Shown: one piece after another, positions 35,401 through 42,435 of the stretch | Numbering within the stretch: position 1 is the first letter of the stretch | How the letters are laid out: each line of letters opens with the position of its first letter | Assembly (NCBI RefSeq): GCF_040567655.1 | Contig: NZ_JBEXAC010000001.1 | Span: 3,038,001-3,102,000 of the forward strand | From: Chitinophaga sp. H8 | GTDB taxonomy: Bacteria > Bacteroidota > Bacteroidia > Chitinophagales > Chitinophagaceae | Direction of reading: 5' to 3' | Length of the DNA: 64,000 nt | Translations under genes and position numbers: made by a program | The notes under the pieces: generated by a model | Told to the model about the DNA's origin: nothing | Seen by the model: only the letters and a program-made list of their open reading frames with translations | Databases searched by the model: none

Positions 35401-35755
35401 TTCCCTGCTGTACAGAGATGTTCTTATTGGCTATCGCAAACTGCCAGCCATAATGCCGCTGTAAGTATTGCAATACCTGTCCTAACGGTGCATTTTTAAA
35501 ATCAATGGATGAAACATAATATGTTTTCAGCGTACTGTTATCAAAAGAAAAAGTATAGGTAGTCTGGGACTGTAATGCCTGCAATAAAGCCGCCGCATCG
35601 GTTTTTGCACTTGCATAGGTTACTTTGTCTGTTACAGATGAAAATGCAGCTTGTGTATAGCCTATACGGTATTGCAGCAGCAGTATTACCAGCAGCCACC
35701 ATTGCTTTCCATTCGTTATAATGCCTACACTTTTTTGCATAAAAATCCTATCCAT
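32498..35755 (-). CDS. TonB-dependent outer membrane receptor with STN and carboxypeptidase-like domains
   Basis: A 1085-residue receptor of non-SusC type. Signal peptide near 15-35; STN domain about 45-118 (ALQSQTTYTFSFDNSTLKTYYVS, VLQYLQRHYGWQFAIANKNISVQQG); carboxypeptidase-D-like domain about 128-205; plug about 215-335 with TVRGLSDRYNNVMLNGAALPSTEP and VNKTATPDMPAEFAGGLVQVTTKDIP, features of the TonB-Xanth-Caul-like group; barrel ending NVSVNVTWHF. The STN domain matches the FecR gene 49 bp upstream. Its partner downstream is a beta-helix lipoprotein, not SusD. Full length. Confidence 0.93.
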   Translation of the reverse strand: MDRIFMQKSVGIITNGKQWWLLVILLLQYRIGYTQAAFSSVTDKVTYASAKTDAAALLQALQSQTTYTFSFDNSTLKTYYVSSIDFKNAPLGQVLQYLQRHYGWQFAIANKNISVQQGTIPRRVNGRISGQVLDARTSDPVPGATIKAGLKGTTTNVTGEYDLELPEGNHQLLISSIGYTTKKITDVKVKGGEVVVLNMALPVQKGTLKGVEVVAAAKKESVTALYLKQKNNAAMSDGISAEQIKVTPDNNAAQVLKRVSGLTIQDNKFVTVRGLSDRYNNVMLNGAALPSTEPNRRNFSFDIIPSALIDNIVVNKTATPDMPAEFAGGLVQVTTKDIPDENYGSVTIGSGYNTNSIGRNMYSTPRGKNDYLGFDDGKRGWWLKDWDRFAYNKYLRENNTAQMGEMNRRIPNNWGLRRYAYHPVQNYQFNGGRRIAFKNGGRIGITLGVMYRHEENVEDEERRTYTGDQNDFAGASYHFSSALGGILNIAYQQKAHKIAFKNVYNRLFTNETNDYTGIAKGFGPENVHTYSNVTLINDIWQRRLEGTHGLGRKGIKLEWNADWVSVLRDQPDSRNSLGFKFPGDPEGFYSHLVSDKTGFLGRGLSLFNSRLKETRYNWGGSLHIPFQLGGTQQKIKAGYAGTYREADFVSNGLIAVGDPASNGDETFRKLITLLPDYELLSPQYLKPGGLYYYPAGTHAVSGGGVGDAYNGLQQLHAGYLMLDLQLLRRIRLIGGARMEHNRSEVSTVSYNPATGAPVDSLVLYNKQDFLPSVNLVYSITSRMNIRAAYAETLSRPDFRERSPFIYYEFKERAEYKGAYGLKDARIKNADLRYEFYPASGEVLSASVFYKKFESPVELVVGGVPGGAQVFYYFNLRNSTSVGVEVDFRKTLGFLRPGSELWKHFVISGNASWMKANVRYNTQEMLNAANGVSGGAWKELPPDSRDRPLQGLSPYVYNAGLGYNGKPIGVQVSYNRYGPRIVAGGLLPYMDQYENARDVLDLQLNARLLKDHLEVRLNISDLLQQAFIIYDNVTLNEQGGIPGNSADARDNVNDDPKGTRYNSALDFTRYKSRRGTNVSVNVTWHF

Positions 35756-35804
35756 AATTATTAACTGATTATAGTGAGTAGATGAAGTAAATAAGTAAAG
35801 GTGG

Positions 35805-36821
35805 TTACGGTGTTATCAGCAGGTTGCTACCATTTAATGAACAATGATATCCATGAACAAATAATAGATTCTGTATGATTTGCAGGCCTGTTTCATGGCG
35901 GAATATGGCCGTTACTTTTTTCTCCGGCAGCTGGTTTTTATTGCCTGCATAGCCTACGGTCCATCCATATCTTCTGGCTACCCGCAGGATGGCCTGTTCC
36001 AATGGGATATCATTAAACACCAGGTATCCTTTGGTCCATACTGAATTGTCTTTTACTGCCAGCTGCATTAATTCCATCTTCCGGGTTCCACGATAGCAAG
36101 CCAGCATATGCCCGGGTTCCAGCACCTGCGATTGCTGCTGTTGCAGGCTATCCGTATTGCTCACCATCACTTTTCCACTGGTGAGTGATACCCGGATAGC
36201 AGGTTCTGCGGCATAGGCTTCTATATTAAAAGTGGTACCCAGTACTCTGGTGGTGATATTACCTGTATATACTGTAAAAGGATGTTGCTCATCCGGTGCT
36301 ACTTCAAAATAAGCCTCCCCTTCCAGTTGTACCTTACGGCTGATGGTACCGTAGGGGATGTTATAAGACAAGGTGCTGTAGGGCGTTAACCAGATCGCTG
36401 TACCATCCGGCATTACCAGCTTGCGGGTATTTCCTGTTTCGTTTTTTATAGTTTGCCAGGTAGCCGCAAGCTGCTGTGTTGCTTTGCCCACCGGCTGTTT
36501 TTTAAGGTACCACCATCCAGCTCCTATCGCTATCATCACGGCTATACTGGCAGCTGCGGCCATAGCTTTTAAAATACGGCCACGCATGGGGGTTACCCGC
36601 TTTTGCCGGGGTACTACCAGTTTGCTTTTCATCTCCTCCAGGATACGGTGGCTATCCGCATCTCCTAATGTTGCGGAAGCCGGTTCCTGCCAGGCATCCT
36701 CCAGCAAACGGTCCATAACGCTCCACTCTTCCTCCGCTGTGGCCAGCCAGTTTTCCACTGCTACTACTTCCTCCCTGGTACATTCCCCGTTAAAAAAACG
36801 CATGAGTAATTCGTATTCCAT
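35805..36821 (-). CDS. FecR-family anti-sigma factor
   Basis: Inner-membrane anti-sigma factor, 338 residues. The cytoplasmic N-terminus (EYELLMRFFNGECTREEVVAVENWLA) is the sigma-binding part; one transmembrane helix at about 85-107 (AMAAAASIAVMIAIGAGWWYL); FecR core with VMPDGTAIWLTPYSTLSYNI, VQLEGEAYFEVAPDEQHPF and TRVLGTTFNIEAY; C-terminal DUF4974-like YLVFNDIPLEQAILRVARRYGW. Pairs with the receptor STN domain downstream and, by position, with the divergent sigma gene at 38453. It is 71 bp after the S41 protease gene. Confidence 0.92.
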   Translation of the reverse strand: MEYELLMRFFNGECTREEVVAVENWLATAEEEWSVMDRLLEDAWQEPASATLGDADSHRILEEMKSKLVVPRQKRVTPMRGRILKAMAAAASIAVMIAIGAGWWYLKKQPVGKATQQLAATWQTIKNETGNTRKLVMPDGTAIWLTPYSTLSYNIPYGTISRKVQLEGEAYFEVAPDEQHPFTVYTGNITTRVLGTTFNIEAYAAEPAIRVSLTSGKVMVSNTDSLQQQQSQVLEPGHMLACYRGTRKMELMQLAVKDNSVWTKGYLVFNDIPLEQAILRVARRYGWTVGYAGNKNQLPEKKVTAIFRHETGLQIIQNLLFVHGYHCSLNGSNLLITP

Positions 36822-36892
36822 ATTGTTAGCACGAACAACTACTTTCCTTCCTCTATCCTTTTTTTACAATTAATGTTCCCTTAACATTGGCA

Positions 36893-38347
36893 TTACCGGG
36901 CTACCTGTACCATTGCATTTTTTGCCTGTCCGGCAGCAGAAGCATATACTACCCGGACAGGTATTTCCGGCAGTTGACGTAATGGTGTTCCCTCCGGAAT
37001 ATCCATACCATAAATCATTTCCAGCGCCTTCCTGATCAGCGGGTCTTTACTGCTCCCTATAGCATACAATGGCAGCGCCGCCAATTCATTTACCGGATAT
37101 GCCGGTACCAGGCCATGATGATAGGCCCCCTGGTTATTCTTATTAAAGAGTTTGTATACAATAGGATGGATCTCCCAGGGAATCTGCCGGGGGACACGTC
37201 CGTCGCGGATCACAAAACTGGCTTCATCTTTACCGGTAGTCGTAGCGCCTATCTGCACTACGGTGATATAAGGCCGGAGGTTATTGATCAGCATTTCAGC
37301 GGCAGAAGCAGTACCCCCGGTGGTGAGGATAAAAATGCGCTGCAGGGGCAGCAATCTTTTTTTGAGCAGTGCATAATCATTACCAGCTGTACTGTTGGCT
37401 GTTTGCAATACTTCCTTCAAAGTACGTTCCCGGCGCCCCAGTTTTTTATTCCCTTCATATATGGCATACACATCATTTTCTTTGAGCTGCGTGGCGATCA
37501 TAACTGCCATCATTGCGCTGCGCGGTACACTGCCACCGGGGTTATAACGCAGGTCCAGGATCAGCTCCGTTACCTGCGCACGGCGTAGCTTGTCAAACAC
37601 CGCCAGCATATCGTCATCATGCATTTCACTAAACTGGTTGTAAAAAAGATACCCCGTAGCAATCCCTCCTGCGGTAAAAGTACTGGTAAGCTGGAAAGGG
37701 TTTTCTCCGAAAAGGATATGAGATAATGTTACCTCATTCCCCGGCTGTACGGTATTGTCAACGATGGCCGCCATGGTAACACGCACATTTCCCGAAGTAT
37801 GCAGCACCGTGTTGGCCTGTTCCATATTCTGCGCAGTAACCCGTGTTCCGTTTACCGCAGTGAAATACATTCCCCGTGTCCAGCCCGCTTCACCGGCTGC
37901 ACTAAACCTGCTTACAAAAGTAACCACCCCAACATACCCGTCATATCCTGCCACCTGTACCCATGCATAATGAAAACCGTAGTTGGTATAACTATTTCCG
38001 TCAGGTATAACATCCTGCTGGTTGGTAATCCATGAAAAGCGGTCGTTCGTGCTCAGTAAACTTTTAAAAAACAATGGTGTAGCCTGCTTAAAATCCGGTG
38101 CTGCCGGGATCTCCTCACTCCAATAATAAAAAGCACGCATGCTATCCAGCAACCACTGATTAATGCGGCCCAGCGAATCAGCAGGCGCGGGCTCCGGCAG
38201 GGCCTCCTTTCTGGAGCATCCGGTACTACCTATCAATAATGTGAACATAACAGCCAGGAAGCTGTATTGCAGGAGGGCGGGCGGGTGTTTCACAAAAATG
38301 AATATTTCCCTAAAGGTTTGTATTACGGCAAATAACAACAAACGCAA
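36893..38347 (-). CDS. S41-family (C-terminal processing) peptidase lipoprotein
   Basis: Periplasmic serine protease of the tail-specific/CtpA-Prc family, 484 residues. A long leader ends in IGSTGC with lipidated Cys44. A degenerate PDZ-like segment lies at about 125-190; the peptidase core has ELILDLRYNPGGS (263-273), catalytic Ser348 in TTGGTASAAEML and Lys373 in TTTGKDEASF, a 25-residue Ser-Lys spacing as in classic S41 enzymes. It is encoded first in the operon before FecR. Prc, an S41 protease, processes FecR-like anti-sigma factors in Pseudomonas, so a signalling role is attractive, though Bacteroidetes have many S41 lipoproteins of unknown role. Confidence 0.88.
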   Translation of the reverse strand: MRLLLFAVIQTFREIFIFVKHPPALLQYSFLAVMFTLLIGSTGCSRKEALPEPAPADSLGRINQWLLDSMRAFYYWSEEIPAAPDFKQATPLFFKSLLSTNDRFSWITNQQDVIPDGNSYTNYGFHYAWVQVAGYDGYVGVVTFVSRFSAAGEAGWTRGMYFTAVNGTRVTAQNMEQANTVLHTSGNVRVTMAAIVDNTVQPGNEVTLSHILFGENPFQLTSTFTAGGIATGYLFYNQFSEMHDDDMLAVFDKLRRAQVTELILDLRYNPGGSVPRSAMMAVMIATQLKENDVYAIYEGNKKLGRRERTLKEVLQTANSTAGNDYALLKKRLLPLQRIFILTTGGTASAAEMLINNLRPYITVVQIGATTTGKDEASFVIRDGRVPRQIPWEIHPIVYKLFNKNNQGAYHHGLVPAYPVNELAALPLYAIGSSKDPLIRKALEMIYGMDIPEGTPLRQLPEIPVRVVYASAAGQAKNAMVQVAR

Positions 38348-38407
38348 CAGGTAAATTAATTGTTAATTATTACAGATATGATGCAGGCAAGCGGTTAATT
38401 ATGAATC

Positions 38408-38442
38408 TTTGTCAGGAAGAAAACCTCCTGCGTCTAAATTTG
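38408..38442 (+). promoter_or_regulatory. Candidate promoter for the divergent sigma gene
   Basis: TTTG at 38408-38411 and TAAATTTG at 38435-38442 fit the Bacteroidetes -33/-7 consensus with a 23-bp spacer. The -7 element ends 10 bp before the ATG at 38453, implying a very short leader. Overlaps the 105-bp divergent gap shared with the S41 gene. Confidence 0.6.
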
Positions 38443-38452
38443 AATAAAATTT

Positions 38453-39004
38453 ATGCTCCTCACCCAAAGCTTGCATGCCCGGTTTGAAACAATCTTCTTT
38501 TCCACCAAGGACAGGCTTTTCTCTTATATCCGCAAGTTTACCCCCGACCAGGCACAGGCAGAAGATATTTTACAGCAGGCTTACCTGAAGTTATGGGAAA
38601 ATCTTCCACAGGTACAATCTGATGAAGCCGTACTGCCTTTATTATGTACTTATGCCAAACATCTGCTGATAGATGCCATCCGGAAAGCAGCGCGGCAAAA
38701 GAAATACCAGGCAGCTATGCAACAGGCAGCGCCGGTACGCTGCCATGCTGATGAACAACTATATGTAAAAGAATACCAGGCCCTGCTACGGCAGGCAGTA
38801 GCAAAACTACCGCCCCAAAACCGGCTGGTATATACCCTTAAAAGAGAACAGGGACTGAGCCTGTCACAAATAGCCGTACACCTGCAGATAAGCACCAGTA
38901 CAGTAGAAGGACATATGAACAAAGCGCTTAAATTCCTGAAAAAGGAACTGAAAGGGAGTATTACTTTTACACTCTATCTTTCTATCCTGGAACAATTATC
39001 CTGA
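38453..39004 (+). CDS. ECF RNA polymerase sigma-70 factor
   Basis: ECF sigma factor (183 residues). Region 2 at about 10-80 (FETIFFSTKDRLFSYIRKFTPDQAQAEDILQQAYLKLWENL, LLCTYAKHLLIDAIRK) and region 4 at about 115-170 (LPPQNRLVYTLKREQGLSLSQIAVHLQISTSTVEGHMNKALKFL). Divergent from the S41/FecR/receptor operon, and the only sigma gene near that FecR, so it is the likely cognate regulator. It is unusual in being split from FecR by a protease gene and a strand change. Confidence 0.92.
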   Translation: MLLTQSLHARFETIFFSTKDRLFSYIRKFTPDQAQAEDILQQAYLKLWENLPQVQSDEAVLPLLCTYAKHLLIDAIRKAARQKKYQAAMQQAAPVRCHADEQLYVKEYQALLRQAVAKLPPQNRLVYTLKREQGLSLSQIAVHLQISTSTVEGHMNKALKFLKKELKGSITFTLYLSILEQLS

Positions 39005-39033
39005 TCCTCACTAAAATACATCCCGCTAAATAC

Positions 39034-39041
39034 TATCTTTG
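39034..39041 (+). promoter_or_regulatory. Candidate -7 element for the histidine kinase
   Basis: TATCTTTG matches TAnnTTTG and ends 26 bp before the kinase ATG at 39068, within the 63-bp gap after the sigma gene. No convincing -33 element. Suggests the kinase has its own promoter. Confidence 0.45.
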
Positions 39042-39067
39042 GTGCCACAAGTACCAATCTCTATCCA

Positions 39068-40870
39068 ATGACCTTTAAGCTGAATGCATTTTCGCTGGCG
39101 CTTCTTTTAGCCGGGCTGGCAACTATCTATATGTCTGCTCTGATATTAAAGCGATTGGGCTGGACAGTAAGGTGGTTTGGTATCCTGATGTTAGCATTAG
39201 CCGTATGGGTACTTGGCTACGGAGCAGAGCTGGCCAGCACCACCCTGGAGCAAATGCTTTTCCTCATTAAAGTGGAATATATCGGTATTGCGCTGATTCC
39301 GGTCATATGGATGATCTTCATCATAAAGTTTACCGGAAAGGAAAAATGGCTGCATAATAAATTACTCTACCTTCTTTTTACCCCTCCGTTATTTACGATC
39401 ATCCTGGTGTGGACCAATAAGTGGCACCACTTCCATTATACTGCTACCAAAGTAGATAATAGCGGACCTTTTCCACTACTGGATATTACGCCGGGGCCCT
39501 GGTATTACATTTTCACCGGTTACTTTTATATGATGCTGGCGTGGGGCATATACCTGATGCTTATCCGCTTCCGAAAAGCAGATCCCATTTACCAAAAACA
39601 GTACAAAACCATTTTACTGAGCGCGTTGGTACCCTGGGGTATTAACGTCATGTACCTGATGGATATAAGACCATTGGGGCATGTTGACCTTACCCCTTAC
39701 GCATTTATCATTACCGGATTTATCATCAGTATAGGACTACTGCACTTCAAGTTGTTTGATATTATCCCGATAGCACGCGAAAAAGTAATTGAAGTAATGG
39801 AGGAAGGGGTGCTGGTACTGGATGCCTTTAAGCGTATCATTTACATGAATGCAGAAATGGAGCATATCAGTGCCAGGCAATCGGCCGTGATCATTGGTGA
39901 AAAGATACAGGCCCTGTTTCCCGGCCACCATCCCCTGCAGGAACTGGTAGCACAGCATGTAAACGGAGCTGTGGAAATTACCATTCCCGATGAACCGGAA
40001 AACCGCTATTATGAAGTAAAGATCTCTCCCTTTTTTGAAAAGAGCGTCATCTATACCGGAGCCATATTATTGTTCCAGGATATTACCGATCAGAAAACCG
40101 CCGGATTAAAACTAAAGCAACAGGCCGAAGAGCTGCTGGCACTCAACCAGGTAAAAGACAAAATCTTTTCTGTTATCTCGCATGATATGCGTACCCCGCT
40201 GGGTAACCTGTGGGAAATACTGCGGTTGATGGATGAGGAGATACTTACTGAAGAAGAATTTAAATCCTTTATTCCCCTGCTGCATACCAATATCGGTTAC
40301 ACTTATGACCTGCTGGAAAATTTGCTGCATTGGTCAAAGAGCCAGCTGAAAGGAGATATTATGCGGCAAACAGTTTTTGACCTGCATACCGTAGCAGAAA
40401 AGAACAATCTCTTTTTTGAAACCAAAGCACATAAGAAAGGGATTCAGCTGCTCAATGAGATCCCGGAACAAACAAAGGTATTTGCAGATGCTGAGATGAT
40501 CCACTCCTCCATCCGCAACCTGGTTACCAATGCCATTAAATTCTGTAACAATGGGGATACCATCATTTTATCCGCCACCACGGCCCCGGATTTTACCACG
40601 GTTTGTATTCAGGATACCGGCGTTGGTATTCCCCCGGAGAACCTGGATAAATTGATGAACCAGGCCTCTTTTACCACAAGAGGTACAGAAAATGAGCAAG
40701 GCACAGGATTAGGCTTTATCCTCTGTAAAGACTTTATTGAAAAAAATGGCGGTAGGATATGGATAGAAAGTGAGGTAGGACAAGGCAGCCGTTTTTATTT
40801 TACTTTAAGAACCGCCCCTACCACTATTTATCTGCCCGGAGGGATTGCTAACCACCCGGATAACAACTAA
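39068..40870 (+). CDS. Orphan membrane histidine kinase with 7TM sensor and PAS domain
   Basis: A 600-residue sensor kinase. The N-terminal 230 residues form seven hydrophobic helices like the HisKA_7TM sensor region; a PAS-like domain follows (about 240-340, VMEEGVLVLDAFKRIIYMNAEMEHIS, LLFQDITDQK); HisKA with phospho-acceptor His372 (FSVISHDMRTPLGNL); then HATPase with N box LVTNAIKFCNN, G1 DTGVGIPPENL and G2 EQGTGLGFILCKDFIEKNGG. No response regulator gene is adjacent, so its partner lies elsewhere. Ligand unknown. Its 3-prime end faces that of a susD gene only 5 bp away, without an obvious terminator. Confidence 0.92.
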   Translation: MTFKLNAFSLALLLAGLATIYMSALILKRLGWTVRWFGILMLALAVWVLGYGAELASTTLEQMLFLIKVEYIGIALIPVIWMIFIIKFTGKEKWLHNKLLYLLFTPPLFTIILVWTNKWHHFHYTATKVDNSGPFPLLDITPGPWYYIFTGYFYMMLAWGIYLMLIRFRKADPIYQKQYKTILLSALVPWGINVMYLMDIRPLGHVDLTPYAFIITGFIISIGLLHFKLFDIIPIAREKVIEVMEEGVLVLDAFKRIIYMNAEMEHISARQSAVIIGEKIQALFPGHHPLQELVAQHVNGAVEITIPDEPENRYYEVKISPFFEKSVIYTGAILLFQDITDQKTAGLKLKQQAEELLALNQVKDKIFSVISHDMRTPLGNLWEILRLMDEEILTEEEFKSFIPLLHTNIGYTYDLLENLLHWSKSQLKGDIMRQTVFDLHTVAEKNNLFFETKAHKKGIQLLNEIPEQTKVFADAEMIHSSIRNLVTNAIKFCNNGDTIILSATTAPDFTTVCIQDTGVGIPPENLDKLMNQASFTTRGTENEQGTGLGFILCKDFIEKNGGRIWIESEVGQGSRFYFTLRTAPTTIYLPGGIANHPDNN

Positions 40871-40875
40871 GGGAA

Positions 40876-42417
40876 TCAGTAAGGTTTATACATCCATAAC
40901 TTTCCTTCTACATCATCCTGGACAAATCCCTGATTATGTATCGCTGCCTGCAGATTGGTTTTGTTCAGCAATGATTCACTTCTGGGATACAGCCAGCGGA
41001 AAGGCATTTTATCCCTTACCTGTCCCTTACCTATCTTTATAAACGGAACGCCGGTACGATGGTAATTAAAAAAGGGTTCCCAACCCGACTGATAAAAGCA
41101 GGCAATATATTTCTGCATGTTTATCTGCTGAATGCCTGTCGCTTTTTTGTATTGCACCTTTTCCTGCTGCAGGTAATTATCTGCTGAGGGCAGTAACGCA
41201 TAATATTCAAAATTAGCGCGGACACCTTTAGCATAATACTCCGCCGCGTCCCCGTTAATCCATTCTCTTTCCACTGCTTCTGCCAGCAGGAACATCAATT
41301 CCCAGTACCCCAGCATCACATAGGGCTCAATGACCGGCTGGCTGTAATAACGTGCATTTATTTTAGACACATTCCCGGCCGCCACACTGTCTTTTACTTC
41401 TGTAAGCGGCATACTGGCCTCTGCACCGCCATAGGCATTAAAATCACCTGGCTGGAGCCCGGCCTGGGCAGCATTAGTGGTAATGTCTGCATACAGAAAT
41501 AAACGGGGATCCTGCCACTCCTTTAACTGGTTGACAAAGCTGGCACTCATACGGTAGGAGCCTGAAATAAGGCCACTGTTATTATAAAAAGAGCTGCGGT
41601 TGCCTATTTCATCGAGATACCGGAATGCTGCATTGTCCTCAATATTCCGCATCAACGGATATTTGACAGGATCATTCACTATATTAGCAAACCGTTGCTT
41701 TATCTGTAATGCAGGGTCATTTTCCCTGACCGACAATTGCATCAGTACACGCAGTGCAAAGGTATTGACCAGCCTCCGCCATTTATCCAGATTTCCCCCA
41801 TAGGTAATATCCCCCTCCACAGCAGTGCCCGATTTGCTCCGCATTAATTCATTTGCTTCTTCCAGCTCCTGCAATATACCTAATACGATATCCTTCTGCC
41901 GGTCGTATACCGGCATTAAACGTCCCGGGCCGGCACTACCGTCTTCTCCTTTCAGCGCTTCCCGGTATGGTACATCTCCAAACATCCGGGTAATCCTGAA
42001 AAAATAATACGCGCGGAAAAACTTCACGATACCCAGGTATTGTTCTTTATGTTCGTACAGGGCTTCCTGTTGCAGTTTATTTACCAACCGCAAAACCCCA
42101 TAATCATTATAACTACCAACGTCCCATGCCAGGTTTTCATAGTTTTCCGGCAAATCTGTTCTCACCAGGTAACGCATGGCCACATCTGCCATTCCGCCAC
42201 TATTGGAAAAAGCATTCCTGCTTATAGCTGGCAATATCCCGGAGGGGCTGATATGAATAGGCTTATTGGGATCCAGTAAATAGTCTGTCGCCTTTTTACA
42301 TCCACCCGATAAACCAACAACAAGCAATGAAAAGGTCAGCTGCCGCAAACCATACACCAGCCAGGATTTTTTTGCACCCCGCTTTACCGCCCGTTCTCTA
42401 TGTTGTTTTGCTTTCAT
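40876..42417 (-). CDS. SusD/RagB-like outer membrane lipoprotein
   Basis: SusD partner of the SusC encoded 18 bp upstream; 513 residues with a long basic leader and lipobox GLSGGC (Cys40). Characteristic segments are YLGIVKFFRAYYFFRITRMFGDVPYREALKG (about 121-151), YGGNLDKWRRLVNTFALRVLMQLS, YVMLGYWELMFLLAEAVERE and the C-terminal FFNYHRTGVPFIKIG. SusD-like_2/RagB branch. Ligand unknown. The leader begins MKAKQHRERAVKRG; a later start is not obvious. Confidence 0.88.
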   Translation of the reverse strand: MKAKQHRERAVKRGAKKSWLVYGLRQLTFSLLVVGLSGGCKKATDYLLDPNKPIHISPSGILPAISRNAFSNSGGMADVAMRYLVRTDLPENYENLAWDVGSYNDYGVLRLVNKLQQEALYEHKEQYLGIVKFFRAYYFFRITRMFGDVPYREALKGEDGSAGPGRLMPVYDRQKDIVLGILQELEEANELMRSKSGTAVEGDITYGGNLDKWRRLVNTFALRVLMQLSVRENDPALQIKQRFANIVNDPVKYPLMRNIEDNAAFRYLDEIGNRSSFYNNSGLISGSYRMSASFVNQLKEWQDPRLFLYADITTNAAQAGLQPGDFNAYGGAEASMPLTEVKDSVAAGNVSKINARYYSQPVIEPYVMLGYWELMFLLAEAVEREWINGDAAEYYAKGVRANFEYYALLPSADNYLQQEKVQYKKATGIQQINMQKYIACFYQSGWEPFFNYHRTGVPFIKIGKGQVRDKMPFRWLYPRSESLLNKTNLQAAIHNQGFVQDDVEGKLWMYKPY

Positions 42418-42435
42418 TACAGCTTTTACATTTTA

